From Doryteuthis pealeii (taxonomy: Eukaryota; Mollusca; Cephalopoda; Myopsida; Loliginidae): a DNA stretch of 64,000 nt. The notes under the pieces were generated by a model. That model saw only the letters and a list, made by a program, of their open reading frames with translations. It had not been told where the DNA came from and did no database searches. The stretch lies in the NCBI GenBank assembly GCA_023376005.1, contig CM042145.1:13429073-13493072 (forward strand). The letters run 5' to 3'. The position numbers and the translations under genes are program-made. Shown here in pieces: positions 11,487 through 21,637 of this stretch. Position 1 is the first letter of the stretch. Every line of letters begins with the position of its first letter.

Positions 11487-11996
11487 CAGTGATTATCAAC
11501 GTGGTCCAGCTGGACCATCTGTGTCCACAGAACATTTCTAGTGGTCCACAGAGAGTTCGAAGCCACAAAAATGTTTTAGCCATTTCACAAATATTTAACT
11601 AATTTAGCACTTCTTATAATGACCCTCAACATGTAGAAGCAAGCATCATTTCTTTCCCTACTACATGGATGGTGGAATCGGGATTTTCAGCTGTTGTGGA
11701 TGTTTTCAGTAGGAAAAAGAAATAAATTAGATCTCAACAGCAGAGGAACTATCAGACTAAGACTGAATAACTCCATCAAAATCAATTATGATATCTTGTG
11801 TCAGAAACACCAAGATCAAGGTAGTCACTAGCTGAATGGACTGAAATAAATTTTAAAGGTTAAATAGACTATTTTGTCTTTTCATTAAGTATTTTAGTGT
11901 AAAAATGGAATAGCTTAAAAGTAAAAGTAGGATTGGTCCATGAGAATTTTTAAAATAAAAAATGGTCCATAAGCCGAAAAAGGTTGAGAAGCACTG
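11487..11996 (+). mobile_element. hAT (Charlie-like) element with decayed transposase 3' end
   Basis: The terminal inverted repeats CAGTGATTATCAAC and GTTGAGAAGCACTG fit the Charlie-type CAGTGGTTCTCAAC consensus. The flanks GTATAAAC and GTATACAC form an 8-bp target duplication with one mismatch. This fits the hAT superfamily. The 510-bp interior keeps the end of a transposase frame (see the pseudogene entry), so it is an internally deleted copy. Confidence 0.85.
11664..11832 (+). pseudogene. hAT transposase C-terminal dimerisation region remnant
   Basis: Translation shows WMVESGFSAVVDVFSRKK in one frame. After a one-base shift in an A-rich run near 11717-11726 it continues NKLDLNSRGTIRLRL and ends in KHQDQGSH. 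This order (VESGFS, then LDL-SRG-LRL, then HQ-QGSH) matches the C-terminal dimerisation segment of ZBED-like hAT transposases as I know them. The frameshift and the missing catalytic core make it non-functional. It belongs to the surrounding 510-bp element. Confidence 0.7.
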
Positions 11997-12210
11997 GTAT
12001 ACACTGTATGGTACTCCCACTTGGGTCTGAACTCATGCTGATCTTTGTGGTTTTAACCAATTTTTGGAATTCTTTCTAATTTAGTTCCCGTAGTTCAAAT
12101 TCTAAGAGTGATACTAATTTATTTACCATACATAGACAAGAAATTCAGAGCTAGTGTTTGGGTACATAATCATGCTAGTGAAAAAACAAACTTAGAACAT
12201 CTTAGAATAT

Positions 12211-12727
12211 AAAGGATTCTGGGATCAAGTCTCCAATAAGCACCCTAGCTGATCAAGCTAATCAAAGGTTCACATTTTAACTCATCACCGGTAAGTTCCA
12301 CTTCAAACATTTGTAAACAAACCAATAGACAATTTTTTGCACTTATATTGTATCTGACAAAAACAAATAAGATATGCTTATTCAAATAAAAATACAGGTT
12401 TTATTTACAAAATATTTTTTTATGTTTATTTGAATAAAAGGATGTTCCCTGTGCTACTCATATGCTGAGTTGGCGTATCGAACTAGGAAGCTTGTGGTTT
12501 CTAGCCGAACGCTCTACCTGACTGAGCTAACCCGGCACTTGTTCAGAAATTGTATCACACAATTTAAAAAATTTGTTTTTATCAGATACAATATAAATGC
12601 AAAAAATTGTCTGTTGGATTGTTTACAAATGTTTGAAGTGGAACTTACCGGTGATGAGTTAAAATGTGGACCTTTGATTAGCTTGATGAACTAGGCTGTT
12701 TATTGGAGACTTGATCCGGATTCTGGT
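12211..12727. mobile_element. Long-arm palindromic element with SINE A inserted
   Basis: Inverted arms of about 155 bp (12213-12368 and 12571-12725) share AAGTCTCCAATAA, CATCACCGGTAAGTTCCACT, CAAACATTTGTAAACAA and TTGTATCTGA. The spacer holds an antisense SINE A and its own small inverted ATGTTTATTTGAATAAA repeat. It has no coding capacity. It looks like a foldback or MITE-type DNA element of unknown superfamily. Confidence 0.75.
12444..12540 (-). mobile_element. SINE A 5' fragment inside a palindrome
   Basis: Antisense SINE A head. On the minus strand it reads GGTTAGCTCAGTCAGGTAGA, then the decayed B box and ACTCAGCATATGAGTAGCAC. It resembles a tRNA but lacks an acceptor stem, so it is not a tRNA gene. 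Confidence 0.8.
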
Positions 12728-12812
12728 ATCACTACTAAAAGAAAGCCTCATTGCTAGTGCTTGAGTGCCTCAAAATGTAATTAGTAAATGCATTTTTTAT
12801 CTAAAACAAAAT

Positions 12813-13189
12813 TGGTAATCTGAACATTAGCTACATAAATGAGAGTAATCTCCCCTTGTTTATTTCACTTTGAGGAAGCCATATGGTTTGGTCGGCCATT
12901 TTCATTTCACTGTAAATCAATACAACTGCATGTTTTAACACGAAAATATCATAAAACGTGTTCTTAATAACAATTAAGTTCATTTCAAATAATGCGCAAG
13001 CACAATTAAGAACACATTTTATGATATTTTCGTGTTAAAACATGCAGTTGTATTGATTCAAACAAATTCGTATTTTCAGTGTAGATTTATGGTGAAATGA
13101 AAATGGCCGACCAAACCATATGGCTTCCTCAAAATGAAATCAACAAGGGGAGGTTACTCTCATTTATGTAGCTAATGTTCAGATTACCA
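12813..13189. mobile_element. 377-bp palindromic MITE with 6-bp target duplication
   Basis: The outer ends are TGGTAATCTGAACATTAGCT and its exact complement. The element is flanked by the direct repeat CAAAAT (12807-12812 and 13190-13195). Arms of about 165 bp pair through GGAAGCCATATGGTTTGGTC and CATGTTTTAACACGAAAATA. One arm has about 20 extra bases near 13060-13080. There is no coding content. The superfamily is not clear from the ends. Confidence 0.8.
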
Positions 13190-13785
13190 CAAAATCTTCT
13201 GTAGTTCACTGTCAGAAAAATTATGGGATGGACAAGGTTTTAAATTAAGACCATTTAAATCACCTTATGGTATGAACGTGCATGAAATTGTATAAACATT
13301 TTTGCCCAGGAATTTTGTGGCCATTTTGTAGATAATTCATTAGAAAAAACATTTTTGAAAATGCTTTATTAAAGAAATACAATGCTGAGAACATATTTTT
13401 TGTAATCATGAGTCAAATTGTGACCCCCCCCCCCTAAAAAAAAAACATTAAAAAACAGATTTTTGTATGTCAAATAGAATTTCAGGGGATGTAGACTAAT
13501 AATAAACCTTCTTCCACATTTTGTAGCTTTTATGTCAAATTCCCATGAATTTAATATTATGAGAAATTAATGTCCATATTTCTCACACTTTTAGCTTATT
13601 TACTAAGCTTAGTCTAGTCTGACAATAGTGGGGTGTTCACAGAAATAGTTGAACTCATAAGCAATAGTCTTCTAAAGTATAAATGCATAAGGTCCAATCA
13701 TTTTAAACACTTTAGACTTAGTTACAATATCAATGTTTTAAGAGAAAATGTAGTTTAAAATCATTGTAAATATTCTCCAATCCAT

Positions 13786-14162
13786 TTGGTCCATAGACAG
13801 AACCTTTAAGAGGTACTACCACTCTGAGGGCTAGGTTAGCTCAGTCGGTAGAGCATTTGGCTAGAAATCGCAAGGTTCCTAGTTTGATACCGGCCCTCAC
13901 CAACTCAGTGTATGAGTAGCACAGGAATCTGTGCAGTAAAGTAAGGAGCTGATGGTAGGTGTGGCACTCCACCTCAGACACTAAAAAACAATCTCCTTAG
14001 TCTAGCACTAGTGAAAAGGGGATAGACTCCCACGCTGATTGGCTGATACCGTCTTTATGCCACCCCGATGACTACTTACCACTCTGGGAGAAATGGCAAC
14101 AAAAGGGTTGACTCCTCATTCCCCAGAGCTCCAAAACTGGATTGTAGTTTAGTGTCATACCC
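13786..14162 (-). mobile_element. LR1 copy split by a SINE A
   Basis: Antisense LR1 3' part. The left part is CTTTAAGAGGTACTACCACT; the right part resumes at CACTCTGGGAGAAATGGCAA and continues through CCAGAGCTCCAAAACTGG. The interruption is SINE A with a 9-bp target duplication, so LR1 was there first. Confidence 0.75.
13826..14076 (+). mobile_element. SINE A, full length with 9-bp target duplication
   Basis: Starts GAGGGCTAGGTTAGCTCAGT, with A box TTAGCTCAGTCGG and B-box-like GTTTGATACC. The body AGGAGCTGATGGTAGGTGTG and tail TGGCTGATACCGTC follow. TACCACTCT flanks it at 13817-13825 and 14077-14085. The head resembles Lys/Ala-type tRNAs. This is the clearest complete copy of the family. Confidence 0.9.
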
Positions 14163-14405
14163 AGGTCAGTTTCTTAAGTGGAGTTTAACAGGTTTGAATT
14201 CAGAGTTTTCCTTCTCCTAGACTGGTTACCTAGCCAAGGTTAAAGAGCCCAGTCTGCCCTGCTATTTACCCATAGCTGGGGGGAGAATTGAATTCATGCC
14301 TTTTCCATGAGTATTAGCGCTATGTGATATGCAGATAGTTTTGTCCAGGAATTGAACTCGGGTCGACGAGCCCATTTCCTACGACTCTAACCATTAGACC
14401 AGGGC
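14163..14405 (-). mobile_element. SINE B copy
   Basis: Antisense. On the minus strand the head is TAATGGTTAGAGTCGTAGG, with GAGTTCAATTCC as B box. The 3' part GTTAAACTCCACTTAAGAAA matches the end of the 25228 copy. Confidence 0.88.
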
Positions 14406-14643
14406 AGTGTGTGTATGTGTGAGATATTTGGTGATGAAGAAAAGGTTTTCTCAACTGAAAAAGATGACACTCACATTTTATTGGAATGTCTCAAAAATAT
14501 TTTCATTAATTTTTTTTTTAATAAAGAGTTCCTATGTGTTTCTTGAAGCTTATGTAATGATTTAGATATGGTATGTATCAATGTTTCAAGCTCTTCTGAA
14601 TTTTTTTTTAAGTGCTGGTGGTTGGGTTGTCCTTTATTTTGCA

Positions 14644-15046
14644 CTAGAAGTGGCTACCCGACATCGCCTGGGTAGTGGGTAGCAAAAACTTTAGTCTTGC
14701 AGATCCATTATTAATGAATCACAAATTAGATCCTTGCAGTATGCCCCATTAAAATTCTTATGTAAAAAGAAGACCTTGTGTTGATCCAGCAACTCTGAAA
14801 AGAAAAATTAATGTCTACTATTTTAGAATATTAAATGAAAAAAAAAAAATTCTTTGCTGCTATCATTTAGATTTTATTTTTATTTATCTTCACAAATATA
14901 GATCAAACCTTCATTATTTTTGCTCAAAAACCAAGCACTGGTGATATTTAATGTGTATATATATTTACTTTGTTGTCAATTGTTTTATTTTTGAAGTTTC
15001 CTCTGGACATACAGATACACACAACTGCCCTTTATATATGTATAGA
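14644..15046 (-). mobile_element. Helitron H3 copy (403 bp)
   Basis: On the minus strand it starts A/TCTATACATATATAAAGGGC. It ends with hairpin CTACCC-AGGCGATGTC-GGGTAG, then CCACTT and CTAG followed by T. Ends and subterminal AGTTGTGTG-ATCTGTATGTC sequence are shared with the copies at 20464 and 62895. It is non-autonomous. Confidence 0.8.
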
Positions 15047-15270
15047 TAGATTTTAAAGCATAACAATTGACAACTGATGGCTGTCCATTTCTGGGTTTAT
15101 TCCAAGTGATAAGTTACCACCCTTAAAATGGCCAGTATAGCTTCATTTCCTTTTACTGTGCAGTTACAATGGTTTTGAGGTCCAGTTTAAAATAATGCCT
15201 CAGAACTGCTAGATCCTCAATACTTGTATACACTACTATAACATCCGAAACAAAAGCTATAAGGTAATAA

Positions 15271-15912
15271 TCTTATTATAATGGAGATTGTGTGTTTTTC
15301 TGTCTGTAACCGAAACTATATTACTACTCAAGTCACAATTCCCTTTGTTATTTACACACATTCTCCATGATTTCATTTTTTATTTAAACCTCAATTATTA
15401 GTAAAATTGTTTTACATCATTAAGACTGTTAACAATATCTACATACTAATAACATGCAATTATATTTATATATTCAACGAAATAGCGGTTTACAGTGTGA
15501 ATGGGAAGGCTAATTTGCATATTGATCTTAAAAAAATTGATTTTAATAAATATATGCTTAGTATTATTGATTTCTAATTGTTTGGTTTTATCTTAATAAA
15601 TATGAGCAAAAATCTCGGGGATAAATCTTAACAGAAATCTATTAACATAAAGAAATAACTGTAATTTTATTCTTTTCTTCCTATTTTAACTAAATAGTTA
15701 AATTAAGGAAATTTACCACTGAAAGACGGGAGTAAGAGAAAATGGTGGAACAGTTAGTTTCAAAGTTGTTCTATTTTCCGATTATACCCCCTCTGTTCCA
15801 AATATTTTTATCTGAATTCTTATTCAGTTTCATTAGCCTTTCTAATTTAAGATGATATTTTATTATATTAAAACTTAAATACTTGCACCCGGAGGGTGCA
15901 TATATTTGCTAG
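15271..15912 (+). mobile_element. Non-autonomous Helitron H1, intact 642-bp copy
   Basis: Starts A/TCTTATTATAATGG. Ends with the 7-bp-stem hairpin TGCACCC-GGA-GGGTGCA (15884-15900), eight bases, and CTAG/T. There are no inverted terminal repeats and no coding frame, as expected for a Helitron dependent on another element's Rep-helicase. It is the reference for the interrupted inverted copy at 4329-5835. Confidence 0.85.
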
Positions 15913-15942
15913 TAATAATAACAATAATAATAATAATAATTA

Positions 15943-16530
15943 GACCATAAGCCATGTATTAAGTGAATGCAATAAACTAGCACAACAGGAATACATAGCT
16001 AGGCACAATGGGGTTGGAAAGATGATCCACTGGGAATTATGCAAAAAACTAAATTTTGACCATACAACAAAATGGTATATGCATAAACCAGAATCTGTTC
16101 TTGAGAATGAAATGTATAAAATTCTCTGGGACTTTGAGATAAAGACAGATTACATTATCCCAGCCAGGAGACCAGACCTAGTATTGATTAACAAAAAAAA
16201 AAGAGAACTGGTAGACTTTGCAGTTCCAGCAGATCACAGGGTGAAGATGAAGGAAAATGAAAAGATAGACAAATACCTGGACCTTACCAGAGAATTGAAA
16301 AAGCTATGAAATATGAGGGTGAGAGTGACACCAATTGTAGTTGGTGAACTTGAAACAGTCCCAAAAAGCTTGGAAAAAAGACTGGAGGAACTGGGAATCA
16401 GAGGAAGAATTGGGACCATCCAGACTACTGCACTGCTGTAATCGGCTAGAATACTCAGAAGAGTCCTGGAGACCTGAGGATACTTGTTGTCACTCAAACA
16501 CCAATGAAATACCATCAGCTAACACTGGTA
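15943..16530 (+). pseudogene. 3' end of a non-LTR retrotransposon (PD-(D/E)XK-like endonuclease region)
   Basis: A frame reads SECNKLAQQEY, HWELCKKLNF, then WDFEIKTDYIIPARRPDLVL and LVDFAVPADHRVK, then KYLDLTRELKKL. In-frame stops follow near 16307, where Trp is expected, and further on, and IQTTALL and ARILRRVLET are still readable beyond. RPDLV followed by VDFAVP looks like the PD-(D/E)XK signature found at the C-terminus of endonuclease-bearing LINEs, and similar protein tails are common in marine invertebrates. The element is 5' truncated and ends in an AAT repeat, its likely tail. It is not functional. Confidence 0.75.
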
Positions 16531-16794
16531 TGAAAAAATTTATAATAATAATAATAATATAAAGGAGTAATAGATAGTCTGTAGATATGTACATGAAATA
16601 AACTTTTGAATAAAAGTCAGTAACAAACGAAAATACTTTTGATACACCTTAATAGATAATTGGTCTGTTCTAATTAAATAGATATAACATTTTTTATCTC
16701 ACTTGTCCTGCAACCTGGTTTTGGTTGTGGAAGTACTACTCATGTAGTGTGTCTTGGGCAAATATAGCCTGGCAGAGCCTACCCCTCTCCAGGT

Positions 16795-16967
16795 CTACAA
16801 CCGGTTTGAATTTAGTTTTCCTTATCCTAGACCAGTTGCCATACCAAGATTAAAGAACCCAGTCTGCCCTACTATTTACCCATAGCTGGAGAGAGAATAG
16901 TTGGATTCATACCTTTCCCAAGGGTATTACTGCTATATGAAATGGAAACGGCCTCATTCAGGATTTG
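16795..16967 (-). mobile_element. SINE B, partial
   Basis: Antisense body from CCGGTTTGAATTTAGTTTTC through CCATAGCTGGAGAGAGAATA to CCTTTCCCAAGGGTATTA. The tRNA head is missing; a further worn head-side fragment may lie at 16995-17095. Confidence 0.8.
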
Positions 16968-17116
16968 AGGTTATTTTTAGAAGGCCCAAAAAATCATATT
17001 GCATTTTATGCAAAAGGTATTAACACTATGTGAATTTGAACTTGAGTAGCATAGTCCACTTCCTTTGACAGAAACTATTATGCCACAAATGCCTCCAATA
17101 TCTTTTATAAAGTCAT

Positions 17117-17355
17117 TGGTGTGGCCTAAAGTTGGTATCAGCCAGACAGCGAGGGAGTCTATCCATTTTTCACTTGCGCTAGACCAAGGAGATTGTTTTG
17201 CCATCTGAGGTGGAGTGCCACACCTACCATAAGCTCCTTACTTTACCGCACAGATCTCTGTGCTACTCATTCGCAGAGTTGGCGAGGGCAGGTATTGAAC
17301 CAGGAACCTTCTGATTCCTAGTCAAGTGCCCTACCGACTGAGCTAAACTGGTCCT
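17117..17355 (-). mobile_element. SINE A, near full length
   Basis: Antisense copy ending in CTACCGACTGAGCTAAACTG, the complement of the A box. All body blocks are present, from GGTATCAGCCAGACAGCG to ACTTTACCGCACAGATC. Confidence 0.88.
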
Positions 17356-17578
17356 ATATATCTATTTATTATTTTTCCCTACTGAGAGAAATCACATTTA
17401 AAATAAACTGAATTAAAAAATGTCTCTCAAAAAGTTTGTGTGAACTGAAATGAGTATATATTTGGATTTGGATATTAAGATTTTACAAGCATGAAATTTA
17501 ATGAAAAGCAAGGAATTTTATCTCTTTTCTTACCTGGATTTAATTTGATTAAATAAAAAATGTTAGATATATATTTCA

Positions 17579-17876
17579 TCTATATATATATATAAAAGAA
17601 TGTTTCTGGTATGTATGTGTCGACTTATAAATCTGAAAAGAGATGTTATTCTGATTTGAAATCTCACAGACACATTAATGTGTTTCTAACTAAGAAAAAC
17701 ACGAAATTTGGTTTTTGATTTTTACTAATTAAGTGATATAATTTAATGATTAATCAAAAATCAACCAATTTCTAGAACTCTTCACAGTAAGGAAAATAAA
17801 GTAAGGAAAAATTGGGTCAAAAAGGAAATAAATTAGACTAATACATTTCACTTTAACTCTCTTTCACCCAGTCTGT

Positions 17877-17916
<40 letters not shown>

Positions 17917-18165
17917 CTGTGTTCGTCTCTCTCAAATAAAATTGTTTTAAAACAAGTTTAGGATTATATTTTTTAAATAATATTTTAAATGTAAACAAAA
18001 AAAGCATTTCCTAAAAAAAAAAGCATTGTAATATACGAATTCTCAACGTTTTTTTTAATTTAGTAAAATATTTTCCTCTTATTCTCTCTTACTCCTGTTT
18101 TCTCCCTTTCTCACTAGTGTTCCTAAAAGAATTTAGTCTGGTTATGGACCGAGTATTTTTGCTAG
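17579..18165 (+). mobile_element. Candidate Helitron H2 (587 bp)
   Basis: Starts A/TCTATATATATATATAAAAG. Ends with an imperfect hairpin (CTGGTT-ATG-GACCGAG), eight bases and CTAG/T. It contains a CT microsatellite at 17880-17911. Only one copy is in the window, so the boundaries rest on terminal motifs alone. Confidence 0.5.
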
Positions 18166-18445
18166 TATATGATAAAAGCTTTTACTCTATAAAATGATGA
18201 TTCAGACTTTGTTTTCAACAATCCAATCTATTGCACTAAGTTTAACATGAGAATTTGCTCAACTTAAATTTCACTTTTAAACAATAGATTCATGTATTCA
18301 TATATCTACTATTATTTCACAACAATTCATTTTTTATTCATAAACTTGCATAAAAGATCAATGTCTAGTCATATCCTACTTATAGAATTTATATTATAAT
18401 TACAAATAAATGAATAATCATAATAATTCATAATTAGCATTTAAT

Positions 18446-18910
18446 AGTTCTCTCCCTTGTTTGTTATTGTGGCAGCATTCACCCAATGTGGGTTGAGCAG
18501 GCTCCCTCCATTCAAAGATGGAGTGTCATGGGAATATGAAGTACGCAAACAGACTCCAAAACCCTACATACAGACACTCTTGTTTGCTGTAGATTATCCA
18601 GTAAACACAGGAACAAGAAATAACTGCCAGTTTATGGCTCTGACACTACCACATTTACACCACCCTGCTTTGATGAGGAAGCGTTGGGCTTTAGAAATAA
18701 TGTGCAAGGTGGTTGTTGAGCAAAGATTTTCCTCTGCCATTTTACAGGTCTTGTTTTTCATCCTGCAGGGTGTCTAGCCACCCTCATCATCAGATAAAAT
18801 CTGTGTGGTTACCGGTTTAATTGCCGATGATCCAACGATGAAACAGGTAGTACTGGGTTACATCGTACCAGTAGCGCATTGAGCGAACTGACACAGAGTT
18901 CTCTCCCTTG
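18446..18910. mobile_element. 437-bp insertion with 14-bp target duplication, class unknown
   Basis: AGTTCTCTCCCTTG occurs at 18446-18459 and 18897-18910. The enclosed sequence is richer in GC than its flanks and carries a 106-codon open frame I do not recognise (it includes WEYEVRKQTPKPYIQ). A 14-bp duplication is typical of LINE-driven retrotransposition, yet no poly-A is visible on either strand. It could be an unfamiliar SINE or a retrocopy fragment. A stretch near 55430-55465 (GTACTGGGTTA-AGAGTACCAG) resembles its right part. Confidence 0.5.
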
Positions 18911-19142
18911 AGAAATTATGATGATAGGAGTAAGCACAAACTATTATTAAGTTGCAAATTGGATTGAAAATTGTTCTATTTTTTTAAGTTAAAATTTTTT
19001 AATGTAATTGCATGTACAAAGATCTTGGTATGATGTGCAATTTTTGTTATGGTAGCATAAAAACATGCAAAAAAACAAATTATGATATAGATATATAATT
19101 GACTGATCTTTGCCAAGGTTGACAGTGGGTGTAATAACTATT

Positions 19143-19383
19143 TAGGGCCAGTTTAGCTCAGTCGGTATAGCGTTCGGCTAGGAATCACATGGTTCCTGGG
19201 TTGATACAGGCCCTTGCCAACTCAGCATATGAGTAGAACAGGGATCTGTGCAGTAAAGTGAGGAGCTGATGGTAGGTGTGGTGCTCTGACTCAGACACTA
19301 AAATAATCTACTTGGTCTAGTGCTAGTGAAAAGGAGATAGACTCCTGACAGATACTGACATTAGGCTACCCCGACGACTTTAC
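19143..19383 (+). mobile_element. SINE A, full length
   Basis: Sense copy with A box TTTAGCTCAGTCGG, GGTTCCTGGGTTGATAC in the B-box region and the GAGGAGCTGATGGTAGGTGT body. The tail is shortened around GACAGATACTGACATTAGGC. Confidence 0.88.
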
Positions 19384-19829
19384 TTTTTTACTTACTGTCT
19401 GAATAGTTATGTGAGAGTGGTTTGCTTGCTTGCTTACCTATTTTCTTCTCTATTATACCAGAGCAGACATTTTGATTAAAATAGCTGGTGATGAGATAGA
19501 GCACTAGGGTGTGGATGGATTCATACCAAAGGTACTAGTATGAAGTGAACAAGATCATCCTTAACCAAAATTCAAACTGAATTTACCAATTCCATTTTCT
19601 AAATACGCTACTTCAAAAACGAGCATTGTCTGTTTGATTCATATATCTACTATTTTTCTAGCCTGGGTTTTGAAATATCACAAGAAAGCGTATGGTAGCA
19701 AAAGAAAAACGGACGAGAAAATTTAGATTAATTTCATTTATCTAAAAATAAACAAAAGCTGGAAATGTTGAGATGATAAGTCTTCTTTCAGTCAGTAAAA
19801 TGAGAGTAGGTGAGGGGTGTGAATCTGTT

Positions 19830-20177
19830 CTTGGTTGATGACTTGGTTCTGTGTGATGTGGGGATGTGGCGTGGCTCGGTAGGTTCAGTAGTCCATTGAT
19901 CTTGCCCGAAGGAGTGACGCAGTGTACCAGCGCTTGTAGTCAACTGCCTTTCAACTTTTATTCAGCCGCTTTTATAATTATGAATAGGCTCAAGATTCGC
20001 TTTGAAAGGTTTTGGGAGTAAAATTTATGATTGGTTGAAAAACATTAAACAGGGAATATTTTTAATTGTTAATAAATTTGGTTTTTCACCTGGAAGATTG
20101 TGTGGAGCCTATGTGCAGAAAACTTGTTTTCATTTTGTTTAAAACTACTGTCAGGTCAACATCTGTTTGGTGTTACA
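19830..20177 (-). mobile_element. Possible solo LTR
   Basis: On the minus strand the proposed 5' end is TGTAACACCAAACAGATG. A promoter-like AATTATAAAAGCGGCTGAAT and AATAAAAG signal follow, then a GC-richer R-U5-like stretch (CACTGCGTCACTCC). This layout resembles an LTR. I could not find the 3' boundary or a target duplication. Confidence 0.3.
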
Positions 20178-20463
20178 TTTCTTAATAACTTAGATTATTC
20201 CAAAGTGTTTTGTTTTTAATTTGTTTTGTTGGTGAGTGGGTGTATTGAGTTAGTAAAATTTGTGAATAAAGAGAGATATATATTTCTGTTATAACAGTTT
20301 CATGGCAACAACATGGTGTCCTAACCACTTCATTGTCACGACCATCAACCAAAGGTATATATAAAAAGGTTAGAACAAATATATAAATACTAGCTGAAGT
20401 ACCTGTTTTTGTTGAATAAAAGGTCAAGACCTGATCACAGATGCAGTAAGACTTATAGACAAA

Positions 20464-21308
20464 CTAGAAGTGATTACCCAGCAATGTCTGGGTAGAGTGG
20501 GGTAACCCTGGTGTATTGATTTATTTACTTTTGAGATTTACAAATGCTGGACATTTTTAAGTAGAATTTCAATGCTATTTCTATGTATATTTTAATTTTT
20601 AAATATCTTCGAAATCTCCATGTTTCTAATACATGTGGGCATGCTTGCAAAGTCAGAAAACAGCATAGCTCACATGACTTTCAGAAACATTTTTTCACAC
20701 AGTTGCCAAGGCATAGAATAAACTGCCTGCATCCGTTGTAGGCTACTGAAACACTGCATTTTTCAAAAGTTATCCACTAACACTATACCTTATACCCACC
20801 TCTATACATGTTATGATTTTATGGGCCATCCTTTAGGCTTCAAGCAAGAGCGCTTGTCCAGTGGAAATCCTTGGTAAAGAATCCTCTGGTTATTCCTCAG
20901 TATTGCAAGTTCCTCGTCAATAATTGGAAATGCACGTCTCTCAGTATCAGTGCTTAAGTAGTCAACCAGCCACATATTATGGCTGCTGATTGGCAGAAGA
21001 ATAAACCACATGACCTCGCCTGGTCTATAAATTCAAGTGGTGCATGGTAGCACGGCTTATATCCACAAAACAATCCAACAACACACATATGCATGCACGC
21101 GCTCACATACATGTATATTGTTACTGTATGCTATTCATGTTCCTGACAATTCGAATATAAATCAAATCTTCATAATATCTGCACAAAAAGCAAGGACTAG
21201 AGATATTTAATGTGTATATATATTTACTTTGTCGTTAATTGTTTTATTTTCATAGTTTCATCCGGACATACATACATACACACCAAATACCCTTTATATA
21301 TGAATAGA
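20464..21308 (-). mobile_element. Helitron H3 copy with longer interior (845 bp)
   Basis: The 3' end on the minus strand is hairpin ACCCAG-ACATTG-CTGGGT, eight bases, CTAG/T. The 5' end is A/TCTATTCATATATAAAGGG. It has about 530 bp of interior (about 20613-21145) absent from the 62895 copy. That stretch encodes nothing I recognise and may be ancestral Helitron sequence or a capture. Confidence 0.75.
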
Positions 21309-21364
21309 TAGATGTTAAAAATTCGTAATATTTCATTTTTCTAATGTCCATGCTATAACCTTTG

Positions 21365-21557
21365 TTGAAGGTACACTTAGAATAATTATCATCATAGGAA
21401 TTGGAATGGGCAAGTTTCTTTTGCATTTAACTTTGCTGCTAATATTCTTGGGAAAGGCATGGATTCATCTCTTTTCTGTCTCAGTTAAAGGTAAATAGTT
21501 GGGTAGACTTGGTCTTTTAGCTTTGGTAAGGCAACCAATTTAGGAAAAGGAAAACTC
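21365..21557 (+). mobile_element. SINE B remnant
   Basis: Degenerate sense copy recognised from TCTTGGGAAAGGCATGGATT and GGTAAATAGTTGGGTAGACT, ending at GGAAAAGGAAAACT. The head is badly worn. Confidence 0.6.
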
Positions 21558-21604
21558 AATACTTGTATACACTATTATAACATCCAAAACAAAAGCTATA
21601 AGTG

Positions 21605-21637
<33 letters not shown>

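Larger units (their letters stand above)
15216..16661 (+). mobile_element. Repeat shared with 21557-21757, filled by Helitron and LINE
   Basis: The left part (15216-15265, CTCAATACTTGTATACACTA) and right part (16543-16661, GGAGTAATAGATAGTCTGTA to CACCTTAATAGATAATT) are contiguous, apart from an ATT/AAT repeat, at 21557-21757. The middle here carries Helitron H1 and a LINE fragment. The class of the host repeat is unknown. Confidence 0.7.

Noticed and set aside
11321..11602. Overlapping frames near the hAT element
   Set aside because: They span the boundary of a transposon on both strands and share no family similarity.
13826..13900. tRNA-like sequences with A and B boxes
   Set aside because: They continue into SINE bodies, recur in several copies and lack paired acceptor stems, so they are SINE heads and not tRNA genes.
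20393..20420. A further Helitron 3' end (ACTAGCTGAAGTACCTG, minus strand)
   Set aside because: CTAG/T is present, but no hairpin lies at the required distance and no second copy is visible.
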